From: Streptomyces hiroshimensis
GTDB taxonomy: Bacteria > Actinomycetota > Actinomycetes > Streptomycetales > Streptomycetaceae
Length of the DNA stretch: 64,000 nt
Assembly (NCBI RefSeq): GCF_014650335.1
Contig: NZ_BMUT01000001.1
Span: forward strand, 487,037-551,036
Direction of reading: 5' to 3'
Positions within the stretch are counted from its first letter, which is position 1. The number at the start of each line of letters is the position of its first letter. Shown here piece after piece: positions 25,604 through 35,385 of the stretch. The notes below the pieces were generated by a model that saw nothing but the letters and a program-made list of their open reading frames with translations, was not told the DNA's origin and ran no database searches. Both the position numbers and the translations under genes were made by a program.

Positions 25604-26212
25604 TAGAGAGGGCTGCTTCTGAAGGCAGATCGCCGCTGGTCGGGACCGTGATCGGCATGCCGTGACAGGCGCCGCTGTTTGCTCGGCAGTGCTCGCTCGC
25701 AGAGTGCGGCGGCTCGTTCACAGGGAGAACAAGCCCTCCTGGATGCCGCGCGCGACCACCGATCGTTGGGGGTAGAAGAGGCCGAGCAGCATGAACGTCC
25801 TGGGGTGGGCGCTGATGTTGCCGACGAAGAGGTGGACGGCGCGGTTCGGGGTGACCACGCGCTCGTACCGGCGCTCATGCAGTTTCTCGCGGACGTCGGT
25901 CTCACCGTGCCTGCGCAGGAACTTCCGGTAGCACTCGCCGGCCCCCCAGCCCCTGAGGGCCATTGCCGTGGCGGCGGCGGATCACCCACGTCTCGGCCGA
26001 CCACCCGCGGCAGCCGCAGATTCAGCAGCTCCGTCACCGCCATCACCCCGAGCTGCACCAGCAGCGTCACCATCAGCGCGTCCTCGTACCCCGCTGAGCG
26101 GGACCGGCCGCGCCCGGTACGGCAGCGGAGCCCCGATACGGCGGCAGGGCCCGGACCGTGCGTCGCGGTCCGGGCCCTGCACCGTGGGGTGCCGCCCTGC
26201 GGCGGCCGTGCG
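25456..26212. other. degenerate region with remnant reading frames
   Basis: No intact gene. On the minus strand a hydrophobic N-terminal-looking piece (MVTLLVQLGVMAVTELLNL, about 26070-25980) and, in another frame, 25718-25963 (VHLFVGNISAHPRTFMLLGLFYP) look like two parts of one frameshifted gene of unknown family. The rest is non-coding. Confidence 0.35.
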
Positions 26213-26428
26213 TCAGCTCTGTGCGGTGTCGTCGCTCGCCTGCCCGGCGGCCTCAGCTGCGCGTGCCTTTTCGCGCATCTTGCGCACCAGCTCGGCCTTC
26301 TGGTCGGCGGCGTTCTGGCGGTCGCGGTTGCGGTGCGGACCGTTGTTCTGCCGTTCGGCGCGGGACAGCTTCTTGCGCTGGCCGCCGCCCTGGCCCACGG
26401 GGTTGTTGATGTTCTTGCTGTCGGTCAC
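26213..26428 (-). CDS. DUF6243-type small protein
   Basis: A 71-aa, highly charged, disordered-looking protein with the family core GQRKKLSRAERQ and QNAADQKAELVRKMRE. The start is GTG 26428 with GGGAG five bases upstream. DUF6243 proteins are small, widespread in Streptomyces and of unknown function. No coupled neighbour is seen. Confidence 0.75.
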   Translation of the reverse strand: MTDSKNINNPVGQGGGQRKKLSRAERQNNGPHRNRDRQNAADQKAELVRKMREKARAAEAAGQASDDTAQS

Positions 26429-26722
26429 GGGTTCTCCCGGTGGTGATGTGAAGTGATCTACGGATTCATCGGTGGGGGACGGGTGCGGCGACGTCGAGGG
26501 ACGTCAGCAGGGGCCCGTCACGCTCTCACTCGTAAATCGGCGTCTGGAAGAACATGACAAAGACGTTACCCGGTTCCGTTCGCCGCGCGCACCAAGCTTT
26601 TCGCCGCCCCAGCGCCGGTCGGGCCTTCGGCGAGCGCCCGGGATCAGCTTCCTTCCGGGAACCTCGGCACCGCCCTCACCCGCCGGTGATCGCCGTCCGC
26701 CCGGGGCAGGTCCAGATGGGCT
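26429..26722. other. gene-free spacer
   Basis: Nothing recognisable was seen beyond the likely promoter region of the DUF6243 gene. Confidence 0.3.
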
Positions 26723-27148
26723 CTACTGGGCCGTCGCGGGCGTTGTCAATGATCGCGAGCACACTGACGGCACGGCACAGGCCTGGTGCCGGCGAACGAC
26801 GGGACCACCGAATTTAGCTGTTTCTGGCCCGTGCCGTGCGGCGCTGTTCGGCCGAGCGGGCCGCGTAGGCCGGGTCCACAGGGTCGGGGTTGCTTCCGTC
26901 ACACAGACCCAGGCTTCCCATGAGTAAGGCCGCCCCTCGACGTCCACATCTCGGATGACCTCGTGGCCCCACGTCCAGGACTTGCCATCGGTGCCGCGGA
27001 ACCTCTGGTGCGAGGCGAGTCGGCCTTCCTCAGCCGACGTCTCGGCCCACCAGAGCATGCCGGGTGTGCAGACGAGGAAGGACCCGCTCGCTTCGCGGAG
27101 CGCAATCACAGGGTCCGGATCGGCGTCCTCGGTGTTGGCCCGGACCAT
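26723..27148 (-). CDS. hypothetical protein, possibly a fragment (141 aa)
   Basis: The first ~90 residues (ALREASGSFLVCTPGMLWWAE... WTWGHEVIRDVDVEGRPYSWEAWVCV) look like real protein. The last ~45 are Arg/Pro-rich and may be read-through into non-coding DNA. There is no ribosome site before ATG 27148, and a TAG closes the frame about 35 codons upstream. It may be the remnant of a longer gene. The family is not recognised. Confidence 0.3.
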   Translation of the reverse strand: MVRANTEDADPDPVIALREASGSFLVCTPGMLWWAETSAEEGRLASHQRFRGTDGKSWTWGHEVIRDVDVEGRPYSWEAWVCVTEATPTLWTRPTRPARPNSAARHGPETAKFGGPVVRRHQACAVPSVCSRSLTTPATAQ

Positions 27149-27273
27149 GTCGGTGAAGTGGATGGCGCCAAGGCTGCTCGCGGAACTCCGCCGACCTCGC
27201 CGGCCAGGGGAGTGCTCCTTGCCGGTGGGCGCTTGCCGCCCTCGCGGCCGAAGGCACCTCTACGATTCGCGGC

Positions 27274-27363
27274 ATGTATCACCTCCGGCGCGGCTACGGC
27301 AGCCTGCTGCCCAAGCTCTCCGCCCTCGGTGCCCGGTTGATGATCGACGAGGAGATGTCTTGA
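27274..27363 (+). pseudogene. C-terminal remnant of a MurA-like enolpyruvyltransferase
   Basis: The short frame gives [20 protein letters not shown], which matches the end of UDP-GlcNAc enolpyruvyltransferases (consensus of the type RGYxxLxxKLxxLGA). Its TGA overlaps the TTG start of the next gene, so the two genes were once coupled; the rest of the MurA-like gene has been lost. Confidence 0.45.
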
Positions 27364-28403
27364 CCAGCACCCTGCCCTGGAGGGCCGCGACGCTCGCCGA
27401 ACTGCGCGACTGCCTGGACCTCATGACAGCCGACGGCATTGTGCCCGGAGGCGTCATCGCCTACGGCACGCGGGAGGGGCAGCCGTCGTACCTGACCTCC
27501 GGCGTGGTCGCCCCCGAGTGCGGCGATGCCCCTCCTACCCCGGACACCCTCTACGACGTGGCGTCCCTGACCAAGGTCGTCGCCACCTGGTCCCTGACCG
27601 GCATGGTGCTGGCTGAGAGGCTTCCCCTGGACGCTCCCGTCCGGGATGTCCTGCCCCACCTGCAGCCCGGGGCGCCCGGCGGACAGATCACCGTACGGCA
27701 GATCCTCTCCCACACCTCCGGCCTCCGCGCGGATACCCGCCTCGACCAGTACCGCAACACTGGCACCGACCTCGCAGAACTCATCTGCGGCGAGGACCTC
27801 ATCAGCGATCCGGGAGCCGGCCACCGGTACATCAACCGCGGCTTCATCCTCCTCGGTCTCCTCCTGGCCGCCGCCACCGGTCGGCGCCTGGACGAGCTGG
27901 CCACCGAACTCTGGCGGAGCCTCGGCATGCACGCCACCACGTACGGGCCGGTGGCCCGGGGGGCCGGGGTCGCTCCGACCGAGCAGCGATTCCCCGGCGC
28001 CCCACGCCTGTGGGGCCTGCCCCACGACGACAACGCCGCACTCCTGGGAGGAGCGGCCGGCCACGCCGGAGTGTTCTCTGCTCCGGCTGACCTCGCCACG
28101 TACGCCATCGCCTTGCTGACCAGCCTGCAGGACCGGTCGCCGCTCGGCCGCTGGCTGGCCGACAGCATGATGCCGCAGGCGGCGATCGAGCCCGGCCTCG
28201 ATCGCGGACTGGCCTGGATCCTCGCCGACCAGGCCCGTGTCGCCTACCATCACGGCTTCACCGGTACCAGCCTCTACATCTCCCCAGCAACCGGCCGCTA
28301 CCTGGCCATCTGCGCCAACGCCGTCTACCACCACCAGGACAACCGCGCCCGCCTTGCTCCACTCCGAGCCCTCGCGCTCAAAGCCGTGAGCGATGAAACG
28401 TAG
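27360..28403 (+). CDS. serine hydrolase, beta-lactamase class C/PBP family
   Basis: A 347-aa enzyme with S69-LTK72 (VASLTKVV) as the S-x-x-K nucleophile motif, Y-I-N in GHRYINRGF as the second motif, and HHGFTGTS as the KTG-like triad region. The start is TTG 27360 with GAGGAG five bases before it, overlapping the stop of the MurA-like remnant. There is no signal peptide, so it is probably a cytoplasmic esterase or amidase rather than a secreted beta-lactamase. The lost MurA-like neighbour hints at a nucleoside or cell-wall-related pathway; this is speculation. Confidence 0.8.
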   Translation: MTSTLPWRAATLAELRDCLDLMTADGIVPGGVIAYGTREGQPSYLTSGVVAPECGDAPPTPDTLYDVASLTKVVATWSLTGMVLAERLPLDAPVRDVLPHLQPGAPGGQITVRQILSHTSGLRADTRLDQYRNTGTDLAELICGEDLISDPGAGHRYINRGFILLGLLLAAATGRRLDELATELWRSLGMHATTYGPVARGAGVAPTEQRFPGAPRLWGLPHDDNAALLGGAAGHAGVFSAPADLATYAIALLTSLQDRSPLGRWLADSMMPQAAIEPGLDRGLAWILADQARVAYHHGFTGTSLYISPATGRYLAICANAVYHHQDNRARLAPLRALALKAVSDET

Positions 28404-28439
28404 GGCTTCGGGGCCGCCCATGGGATTGTCGACGACAAA

Positions 28440-28529
28440 GATGTCCCCATATCCGCGGGGATGGTTCGAACGCGGCGGCGCCTGCCACCAGGGTGATGGC
28501 GTGCTTCCCGCGTGCGCGGGGCTGTTTGT
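28440..28529 (+). CRISPR. possible degenerate two-repeat type I-E relic
   Basis: Two diverged 29-base units (28440-28468 and 28501-28529) share the layout T-x-C-C-C...GCGGGG-x-TG-x-TT. They are spaced with a 32-base spacer, giving exactly the 61-bp period of type I-E arrays. No third repeat fits on either side, and there are no cas genes. The call is weak. Confidence 0.3.
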
Positions 28530-28542
28530 GGTGCATGTGAAT

Positions 28543-28577
28543 GTGGCCCTGCCTCCCCTTGGTGGAGGCAGGGCCAC
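28543..28577. terminator. hairpin terminator
   Basis: A 14-bp stem (GTGGCCCTGCCTCC and its complement) with a seven-base loop. It lies 140 bp after the serine hydrolase gene. Confidence 0.75.
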
Positions 28578-28639
28578 TTCCGTCAGCGAGGGCGACGGCG
28601 ATGGTCGATCTGGGGGGCGGTGCCGGCCTCGGCGTGGGT

Positions 28640-28818
28640 GGTGTGCGTCGTACGTGTGGCGCCTCGACCGGGCCCCGGGCACCACGACGCTCGTCGTCGA
28701 GCCCTTCGAGGTGATCCGCCGGGCGGACCGCGCCGGGCTGGAGGAGGAGGCCGCCCGGGTCCTGGCCATGGCGGCGCCCGGGGCCGCCCACGACCTGCGC
28801 GTCATGCCGGTCGCCTGA
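28640..28818 (+). pseudogene. C-terminal fragment of a winged-helix DNA-binding (AlkZ-like) protein
   Basis: The frame reads YVWRLDRAPGTTTLVVEPFE, then RADRAGLEEEAARVLAMAAPGA, which resembles the last ~55 residues of HTH_42/AlkZ-type winged-helix proteins. There is no start and the N-terminal ~330 residues are missing. It faces the lysA homologue tail to tail. Confidence 0.5.
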
Positions 28819-28842
28819 CAGGCCGCCCCTCGCCGATCCTCC

Positions 28843-30204
28843 CTACTCGCCGACGTCCCGGCTGCGCAGGTCGTCCAAGGTCTCGCGGCGTACGAGCAGA
28901 CGGGCGCGGCCCCCGGACACCGCGGCCACCGGCGGCCGGCCGACGAGGTTGTAGGCCGAGGCCATCGACAGGTGGTACGCGCCGGACGCCGGCACCGCCA
29001 GCACGTCGCCCGGCCGCAGGTCGCCGGGGAGCTCCACGTCCTCGGCGAGTACGTCGCCCGCCTCGCAGTGCCGCCCCACCACCGTCATGGTGCGGCCGGG
29101 CGCCGCCGATGTACGCCCGGCCGGCCGGACCGTGTAGCGGACCCCGTACAGCGCCGGGCGCGGGTTGTCGCTCATGCCGCCGTCGACCGCCGCGAACGTC
29201 CGGCCGCCCGTGGTCTTCACCGACAGCACGCGGTAGAGCGCGACGCCCGCGGGGCCCGCTATCCACCGGCCTGGCTCGACGGTCAGCCGCGGCCGCGGGA
29301 GCCCGAACCGGTCGCACTGCAGGGCGAGTTCGGAGCCGATCCGCTCGGCGTACGTGCGCGGGTCCACGGCCGGGTCGCCCTCGCGGTAGGCGATGGCGAA
29401 GCCGCCGCCGAGGTCCAGCTCGGGGAAGGTCACCCCGTGCCGGTCGCGGACGCGGGCCAGGAGCGGCACGATCCGGCGCACGGCGGTCACGTACGGGCCC
29501 AGGCCCGCGATCTGCGAGCCGAGGTGGCAGTGCAGGCCGGCCAGCTCCAGCCGCGGCTGGCCCAGGAGCCGTTCCACCGCCTCCTCGGCCTCGCCGCCGG
29601 CGACCGGCACGCCGAACTTCTGGCCCTCCACCCCGGTCCGCACGGCCGCGTGCGCCCCCGCGGACACGCCCGGTACGACCCGCAGCAGCACCCGCTGGCG
29701 GGCGCCCGGCGGCACGAGGGCGGCGAGGCGGGCGATCTCGCCCGTGCCGTCGATGACGATCCGGCCCACTCCCAGGCGCAGGGCGGCCCGCACGTCCTGC
29801 GGGCTCTTGGCGTTGCCGTGCAGCACGATCCGCTCGGCGGGAAAGCCGCTGTGCGCCGCCAGTTCGAGCTCACCGGCGGAGCAGACGTCCAGGCACAGCC
29901 CCTCCTCCTCGATCCAGCGGATCATCGAGCGGGAGAGGAACGCCTTGCCGGCGTAGGCGACGTCGGCACCGGGAAGCGCGGTGCGCCAGGCGCGGGCGCG
30001 GGCCCGGACCTCGTCCTCGTCCATGACGTAGACGGGCGTGCCGAAGCGGTCGGCGATCTCGGCCAGCGGCACCCCGCCGACGGCGAGCCCGCCGCCGGGC
30101 GCCTCCCGCGCGGAAGCGGGCCATACGGGTGCCGCGGGCGCGCCCGACGGGCCGGACGAGCCGGGCGGGCGGGCCGGGGACGCGGGGGCGGTCGACATGG
30201 CCAT
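28843..30204 (-). CDS. lysA: diaminopimelate decarboxylase-family enzyme
   Basis: A 453-aa PLP enzyme of the alanine-racemase-fold decarboxylases. K87 in DVAYAGKAF is the Schiff-base lysine, HCHLGSQI and LDLGGGFAI bind PLP phosphate, and GRHCEAGDVL carries the catalytic Cys region. It decarboxylates meso-diaminopimelate to lysine if it is true LysA. An Ala/Pro-rich ~35-residue N-terminal tail is extra. ATG 30204 has AAGGAG six bases upstream. It stands alone rather than beside homoserine genes, so it may be a second copy serving another diamino acid. Confidence 0.85.
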   Translation of the reverse strand: MAMSTAPASPARPPGSSGPSGAPAAPVWPASAREAPGGGLAVGGVPLAEIADRFGTPVYVMDEDEVRARARAWRTALPGADVAYAGKAFLSRSMIRWIEEEGLCLDVCSAGELELAAHSGFPAERIVLHGNAKSPQDVRAALRLGVGRIVIDGTGEIARLAALVPPGARQRVLLRVVPGVSAGAHAAVRTGVEGQKFGVPVAGGEAEEAVERLLGQPRLELAGLHCHLGSQIAGLGPYVTAVRRIVPLLARVRDRHGVTFPELDLGGGFAIAYREGDPAVDPRTYAERIGSELALQCDRFGLPRPRLTVEPGRWIAGPAGVALYRVLSVKTTGGRTFAAVDGGMSDNPRPALYGVRYTVRPAGRTSAAPGRTMTVVGRHCEAGDVLAEDVELPGDLRPGDVLAVPASGAYHLSMASAYNLVGRPPVAAVSGGRARLLVRRETLDDLRSRDVGE

Positions 30205-30331
30205 GGGGGTCTCCTTCGGAGAGATGTGATGCGGGGCGGTGCGGCCAGGCCGGCGGTGCCGGACGCACCCCGGTCGCGACGGCACCCGCCCGGCCACGAC
30301 GGCACCCGCCCCGCCCCGGCGCAAGCCCGGG

Positions 30332-30376
30332 TCAGTCGAGTCGGCCGGGTCAGCCGGGTCGGCCGAGTCAGCCGGG
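30332..30376. repeat. 9-bp tandem repeat, five units
   Basis: TC(A/G)G(T/C)CG(A/G)G is repeated five times without interruption, at the end of the SAV_915 gene. Confidence 0.8.
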
Positions 30377-30775
30377 AAGTGTCGTCAAGGGAGGGTCGGC
30401 CGGGTCGGTTTGTACGGGTGGGGCCGTCAGTTGGGGGTCCACCGAGACGGCGTCGACGCCGAGAGGGGTCGCCAGGGCCCGGACCGCCGGCAGGGCCAGC
30501 CGGACGGAGGGCTGATCGGGTCCCAGAACGTCCGAAAGCCGTCGCTCCGTGGTGAAGGCGACGGCCGTCCTGGTGCCGAGAGGGGAGCGGAAGACCCGCA
30601 GGGCGAAGCCGCACGCGCAGCGGCGCACGGGCACGTAGAGCGGCTGCTCGGACGTGCGGCCGGCGGGATGGGAAGGTTCGGAGGGTTCCCCCTCGCCTGC
30701 CTGCGGGCTCTCCGTGGCCGTGCCGGTGACGGCGGCGACTGCGGCGGCTTCGGCGGGGGTACGGCTCAGGTGCAT
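30368..30775 (-). CDS. SAV_915-family protein
   Basis: A 135-aa protein with YVPVRRCACGFALRVFRSPLGTRTAVAFTT and LGPDQPSVRLALPAVRALA, the conserved core of the SAV_915 family, common in Streptomyces and of unknown function. ATG 30775 has GAGGA five bases upstream. The reading frame ends in the first units of the 9-bp array. Confidence 0.75.
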   Translation of the reverse strand: MHLSRTPAEAAAVAAVTGTATESPQAGEGEPSEPSHPAGRTSEQPLYVPVRRCACGFALRVFRSPLGTRTAVAFTTERRLSDVLGPDQPSVRLALPAVRALATPLGVDAVSVDPQLTAPPVQTDPADPPLTTLPG

Positions 30776-30974
30776 GACGGTCCTCGGAAGCTCGGGAGGT
30801 GTCGGATGGGAACGTCGCTGACGGCGCCGCGGCGCCGCCGTTCACGCTATGCCCGTACCGAACCCCGCCGAGCTCCTCCTTGACAGCCTGTTGACCCTCG
30901 GTGCCACGCCTTTGACGTCTTCTTGACGGACGGTCCCACCCGGACGGTCCCACTCGGGCGGTCCACCCGAAGGG

Positions 30975-31817
30975 TTACGGCAGCAGCCCCGCCCGCCGCG
31001 CCGCGACCACCGCCTCCAGGCGCGTGTGCACCCCCAGCTTCCGCATGCTCGACCGGAGGTAGCTCTTGACCGTTTCCGGGCGCAGGCCCAGCCGGTCCGC
31101 CGCCGTGGCGTTCGTCGCACCCGTCGCCACGCACGCGAGGACGTCCACTTCACGCGGCGACAGGTCCACGCCGGGCCCCGCGCGCCGCACCGAAGGGTCC
31201 GCGGAGGAGGCGGCCGCGAGGCGCCCGCACGCCGCGAGCAGCTCCTGCCGCAGCCGCTGGTCGGTGACACGCTGTGCCAGGGCGCGCAGTTCGCCGTGCG
31301 CCTCGCGGACCTCCTCCCACATCGCCGGGTCGGCGGTGGTGGGCTGATGGGCCACGGACAGCAGCCGCTGCACCTCGTCCTGGACGGCGAGCGCCTGTTC
31401 CAGCTCGCGCGCCGCGTCGACGGCGGCGGTCAGAGAGCGGTCCCCGAGGGTGAGCGGGCGCCGCAGGGCGCCGTAGAGCACGCCGCGCACCCGGCCCCGT
31501 ACGACCACGGGCACCGCGAGCACGGAGCGCAGGCCCTCCGCCGCCACCGCCGCGTCGTACTCGTGCGTGATGACGTGCGAGGACCGGTAGTCGGTCACGG
31601 ACAGCGGGCGGGTGAGGGCGGCCGCCTTGCCGCCCAGCCCGCTGCCCGTGCGGATCGCCAGCCCGCGCAGGACCGGCGTCGTCGTCCCCGTCATATCCGA
31701 TATTCGGAACTGCCGGGCTCCCGTGAGCAGTCCGCCGAAGGCGACCGGCAGCCCGGCGCCCCTGCGCATCCGCATCAGCGCGGCCCGCACCTCGGCCGTT
31801 CCGTCCGGATCTCCCAT
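30975..31817 (-). CDS. GAF-LuxR transcriptional regulator
   Basis: A 280-aa protein. An N-terminal GAF-like sensor (residues ~15-150; GLGGKAAALTRPLSVTDY, LAVPVVVRGRVRGVLYGAL) precedes a coiled segment and a C-terminal LuxR-type HTH (LSPREVDVLACVATGATNATAADRLGLRPETVKSYLRSSMRKL). It is divergent from the two acyl-CoA synthetase genes with about 145 bp between, the arrangement of a local regulator. Such GAF-LuxR proteins often control benzoate or fatty-acid activation genes. Confidence 0.85.
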   Translation of the reverse strand: MGDPDGTAEVRAALMRMRRGAGLPVAFGGLLTGARQFRISDMTGTTTPVLRGLAIRTGSGLGGKAAALTRPLSVTDYRSSHVITHEYDAAVAAEGLRSVLAVPVVVRGRVRGVLYGALRRPLTLGDRSLTAAVDAARELEQALAVQDEVQRLLSVAHQPTTADPAMWEEVREAHGELRALAQRVTDQRLRQELLAACGRLAAASSADPSVRRAGPGVDLSPREVDVLACVATGATNATAADRLGLRPETVKSYLRSSMRKLGVHTRLEAVVAARRAGLLP

Positions 31818-31872
31818 CGCTGCCTCCCCGTCCCGGATCCGGAGGTGGAATCTCCGTATCCCTGAAATGCGG

Positions 31873-31892
31873 CCACCCCCGTTCGGGGGTGG
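31873..31892. promoter_or_regulatory. inverted repeat in the divergent promoter region
   Basis: CCACCCCCG and its complement with a two-base centre lie between the LuxR-type regulator and the acyl-CoA synthetase genes. It is a candidate operator. A second small inverted pair (GCACG...CGTGC) lies at about 31913-31930. Confidence 0.4.
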
Positions 31893-31963
31893 TGAGACTC
31901 AGATCACCGTCGCACGATGCTAACCGTGCGCGCCCGCGATGCGCCCCGCAATCTGGAGGACAT

Positions 31964-33760
31964 GTGACGTCATCGAAGCCGAGGGACGCGGCCGGAGTGC
32001 CCGGCTCCGCCGCGGAGTTCCGCGCCGCCCGGGACTTCCTGCTCGCGCACCGCGAGGACCGGCAGGCTGCGTACGCGGGCTTCGCCTGGCCGCGCCCGGC
32101 GGAGTTCAACTGGGCGCTGGACTGGTTCGACACCATCGCGGACGGCAACGGCCGCACCGCCCTGTGGATCGCCGAGGAGGACGGCACCGAGGTCCGGCTC
32201 TCCTTCGACGCCCTGCGCCGCCGCTCGAACCAGGTTGCCAACGGGCTGCGCGAGCTCGGCGTGCGCGCGGGGGACCGGATCCTCGTCATGCTCGGCAACC
32301 AGACCGAGCTCTGGGAGACCGCACTGGCCGCGATGAAGCTGCGCGCCGTGGTCATCCCGGCCACGCCGCTGCTGGGCACCGCCGACCTCGTCGACCGCGT
32401 CGAGCGCGGGCGGGTCTCCCACGTGCTCGTACGGGCCGAGGACACGCCCAAGTTCGCCGACGTGCCCGGCGACTACACCCGGATCGCGGCCGGGGAGTGG
32501 ACAGGGGAGGGCCCGGGGGCGGAGCCGGACGGCAGGAGGCCGGACGGCAGGAGGACGGATGGCCAGAGGCCGGACGGCCAGAGGCCCGACGGCTGGATCC
32601 GCTACGCCGACGCCGCGCACGCCGACGACACCTTCGTCCCCGACGGTCCCACCCGCGCCGACGACCCCCTCCTGCTCTACTTCACCTCGGGTACCACAGC
32701 CCGCCCCAAGCTCGTGGAGCACACCCACATCTCGTACCCCATCGGTCACTTGACCACCATGTACTGGATCGGCCTGCGCCCCGGCGACGTCCACCTCAAC
32801 ATCTCCTCGCCCGGCTGGGCCAAGCACGCCTGGTCCAGCCTCTTCGCCCCCTGGAACGCCGAAGCCACCGTCTTCGTGCACAACTACACCCGCTTCGACC
32901 CCGCCCGCCTCATGGCCGAGATGGACCGGGCGGGCGTGACGAGCTTCTGCGCCCCGCCCACCGTGTGGCGGATGCTCATCCAGGCCGACCTCGGCGGGCT
33001 GCGCACCCCGCCCCGCGAGGCCGTGGCCGCGGGCGAGCCCCTCAACCCCGAGGTCATCGAGACCGTACGGCGGGCCTGGGGCGTGACGATCCGCGACGGC
33101 TTCGGGCAGACCGAGACGACCGTGCAGATCGCGAACCCGCCCGGCCGGCCGGTGAAGGTGGGCTCCATGGGCCGCCCGAGCCCCGGCTTCACCGTCGTCC
33201 TCCTCGACCCCGTCACGGGCGAACCCGCCGACGAGGGAGAGATCGCCCTCGACCTCGCAGACCGCCCGGTGGGAGTGATGACGGGCTACGCCGGCGACGC
33301 CGAACGCACCGCGGAGGTCATGGCCGGCGGCTACTACCGCACCGGCGACATCGGCTCCCGCGACGCCGACGGGTACATCACTTATGTGGGCAGAAGTGAT
33401 GACGTATTCAAATCCAGTGACTACAAGGTGAGTCCGTTCGAGCTGGAGAGCGCGCTGCTGGAGCACGAGGCCGTCGCCGAGGCCGCCGTCGTCCCCGCGC
33501 CCGACCCGCTGCGGCTCTCCGTACCCAAGGCGTACGTCGTCCTCGCCGAGGGCTGGGAGCCCGGCCCCGGGACCGCCAAGGCCCTCTTCGCCCACTCGCG
33601 GGCCGTGCTCGCCCCCTACAAGCGCATCCGGCGCCTGGAGTTCGCCGAGCTGCCCAAGACCGTATCCGGCAAGATCCGCCGTATCGAGCTGCGCGAGCGC
33701 ACCGCCCGCGGCGAAGCGTCGTGCGGCGGAGACGAGTACCGAGAGGAAGACCACCGGTGA
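31964..33760 (+). CDS. acyl-CoA synthetase (AMP-binding, MACS-like)
   Basis: A 598-aa adenylate-forming enzyme. The P-loop [20 protein letters not shown] (A5), [24 protein letters not shown] (A7-A8) and the catalytic lysine in [10 protein letters not shown] (A10) are all present. It activates a medium-chain or aromatic acid through acyl-AMP to the CoA thioester. The start is GTG 31964 with GGAGGA upstream. Five DGRRP/DGQRP units at residues ~188-210 form a repeat insert ahead of the P-loop. The stop overlaps the next start (GTGA). Confidence 0.9.
   Translation: MTSSKPRDAAGVPGSAAEFRAARDFLLAHREDRQAAYAGFAWPRPAEFNWALDWFDTIADGNGRTALWIAEEDGTEVRLSFDALRRRSNQVANGLRELGVRAGDRILVMLGNQTELWETALAAMKLRAVVIPATPLLGTADLVDRVERGRVSHVLVRAEDTPKFADVPGDYTRIAAGEWTGEGPGAEPDGRRPDGRRTDGQRPDGQRPDGWIRYADAAHADDTFVPDGPTRADDPLLLYFTSGTTARPKLVEHTHISYPIGHLTTMYWIGLRPGDVHLNISSPGWAKHAWSSLFAPWNAEATVFVHNYTRFDPARLMAEMDRAGVTSFCAPPTVWRMLIQADLGGLRTPPREAVAAGEPLNPEVIETVRRAWGVTIRDGFGQTETTVQIANPPGRPVKVGSMGRPSPGFTVVLLDPVTGEPADEGEIALDLADRPVGVMTGYAGDAERTAEVMAGGYYRTGDIGSRDADGYITYVGRSDDVFKSSDYKVSPFELESALLEHEAVAEAAVVPAPDPLRLSVPKAYVVLAEGWEPGPGTAKALFAHSRAVLAPYKRIRRLEFAELPKTVSGKIRRIELRERTARGEASCGGDEYREEDHR
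32526..32594 (+). repeat. 15-bp coding minisatellite in the acyl-CoA synthetase
   Basis: Four near-perfect 15-bp units and a partial fifth encode [23 protein letters not shown]. They keep the frame and lie in a surface loop between the N-terminal region and the P-loop. Confidence 0.8.
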
Positions 33761-35385
33761 CCACACCCTCGTACGCGGCCGGGAGCACTTCCATCCCGCT
33801 GATCGACGACACCATCGGTGCCGATCTCGCGTTCACCATCGAGCGCTTCGGCGACCGCGACGCCCTCGTCGACGTCCCCAGCGGACGCCGCTGGACCTAC
33901 GCCGAGTTCGGGCGGGCCGTCGAGGAGGTGGCGCTGGGCCTGCTGGCCAAGGGGGTGGCCAAGGGCGACAGGGTGGGCATCTGGGCGGTCAACTGCCCCG
34001 AGTGGGTCATGACCCAGTACGCCACGGCACGCATCGGCGCGATCATGGTCAACATCAACCCGGCCTACCGCGTCCACGAGCTGGGCTACGTGCTGCGCCA
34101 GGCCGGCATCGGCGTGCTCGTCGCCTCCGTCGAGCACAAGGCCAGCGACTACCGCCGCATGGTCGAACAGGTCCGCGCCGACTGCCCCGCGCTGCGCGAC
34201 GTCGTCTACATCGACGACCCCACCTGGGCGGGCCTCGTCCGGATCGGGGAGGGCGTGCCCCGCGAGCGGCTCGCCGAGCGCGAGGCGCAGCTGAGCTGCC
34301 ACGACCCGGTCAACATCCAGTACACCTCCGGGACCACGGGCTTCGCCAAGGGCGCCACCCTCTCCCACCACAACATCCTCAACAACGGCTACTTCGTGGG
34401 GGAGCTCCTCGGCTACACCGAGGCCGACCGGGTCTGCCTGCCCGTGCCCTTCTACCACTGCTTCGGCATGGTCATGGGCAACCTCGCGGTCACCAGCCAC
34501 GGCGCCTGCGCCGTCATCCCGGCCCCGGTCTTCGACGCCACCGCCGCCCTGCACGCCGTCGAGCGCGAGCGCTGCACCTCCCTCTACGGCGTCCCCACCA
34601 TGTTCATCGCCGAGCTGGACCTGCCCGACTTCGCCACGTACGACCTCTCCTCGCTGCGCACCGGCATCATGGCCGGCTCGCCGTGCCCGACCGAGGTGAT
34701 GAAGCGGGTCATGGGCGAGATGCACATGTCCGAGGTCGCCATCTGCTACGGCATGACCGAGACCTCGCCGGTCTCCACCCAGACCCGGCGCGACGACGAC
34801 ATCACGCGGCGCACCGGCACCGTCGGGCGCGTGCTGCCGCACATCGAGGTGAAGATCGTCGACCCCGAGACGGGGGAGACCACCGGCCGCGGCGAGCCGG
34901 GCGAGCTGTGCACGCGCGGCTATTCGGTGATGCTCGGCTACTGGGACGAGCCGCAGCGCACCGCCGAGGCCGTCGACGCCGAGCGCTGGATGCACACCGG
35001 CGATCTCGCCGTGATGGACGAGGACGGCTACGTACGGATCGTCGGCCGCATCAAGGACATGATCATCAGGGGCGGGGAGAACGTCTACCCGCGCGAGATC
35101 GAGGAGTTCCTCTACACCCACCCCAAGATCTCCGACGTGCAGGTCATCGGGGTGCCCGACGAGAAGTACGGCGAGGAGATCATGGCCTGCGTCATACTCC
35201 GCGACCCCGAGCGGCCGCTCAGCCGCGACGAGCTCGCACGCTTCTGCCGCGGGCGGCTCGCGCACTACAAGATCCCGCGCTATCTGCGGATCCTGGAGGC
35301 GTTCCCCATGACGGTCAGCGGCAAGGTGCGCAAGGTGGAGCTGCGCGAGCAGGCGACTGCGGGGCCGGCGGTGGCCGAGGCGTGA
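33757..35385 (+). CDS. AMP-binding acyl-CoA synthetase (FadD-like)
   Basis: A 542-aa adenylate-forming enzyme with [13 protein letters not shown] (P-loop), [13 protein letters not shown] (A5), [35 protein letters not shown] (A7-A8) and [10 protein letters not shown] with the catalytic Lys. It belongs to the medium/long-chain fatty-acid synthetase group. The GTG start overlaps the TGA of the previous synthetase, so both are co-translated. The two probably activate related acids under the divergent LuxR-type regulator. Different chain preferences are likely but not readable. Confidence 0.9.
   Translation: MTTPSYAAGSTSIPLIDDTIGADLAFTIERFGDRDALVDVPSGRRWTYAEFGRAVEEVALGLLAKGVAKGDRVGIWAVNCPEWVMTQYATARIGAIMVNINPAYRVHELGYVLRQAGIGVLVASVEHKASDYRRMVEQVRADCPALRDVVYIDDPTWAGLVRIGEGVPRERLAEREAQLSCHDPVNIQYTSGTTGFAKGATLSHHNILNNGYFVGELLGYTEADRVCLPVPFYHCFGMVMGNLAVTSHGACAVIPAPVFDATAALHAVERERCTSLYGVPTMFIAELDLPDFATYDLSSLRTGIMAGSPCPTEVMKRVMGEMHMSEVAICYGMTETSPVSTQTRRDDDITRRTGTVGRVLPHIEVKIVDPETGETTGRGEPGELCTRGYSVMLGYWDEPQRTAEAVDAERWMHTGDLAVMDEDGYVRIVGRIKDMIIRGGENVYPREIEEFLYTHPKISDVQVIGVPDEKYGEEIMACVILRDPERPLSRDELARFCRGRLAHYKIPRYLRILEAFPMTVSGKVRKVELREQATAGPAVAEA

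Noticed and set aside
28379..28407. Additional CRISPR unit upstream of the two-repeat relic
   Set aside because: The sequence at the expected 61-bp offset is the end of the serine hydrolase gene with no repeat match.
28972..30555. 527-aa plus-strand frame over lysA
   Set aside because: Antisense shadow of a convincing PLP decarboxylase; no start signal or motif.
33616..35265. Long minus-strand frame (549 aa) opposite the second acyl-CoA synthetase
   Set aside because: It is the antisense shadow of a high-GC gene; no family motifs, His/Val/Gly-rich composition.
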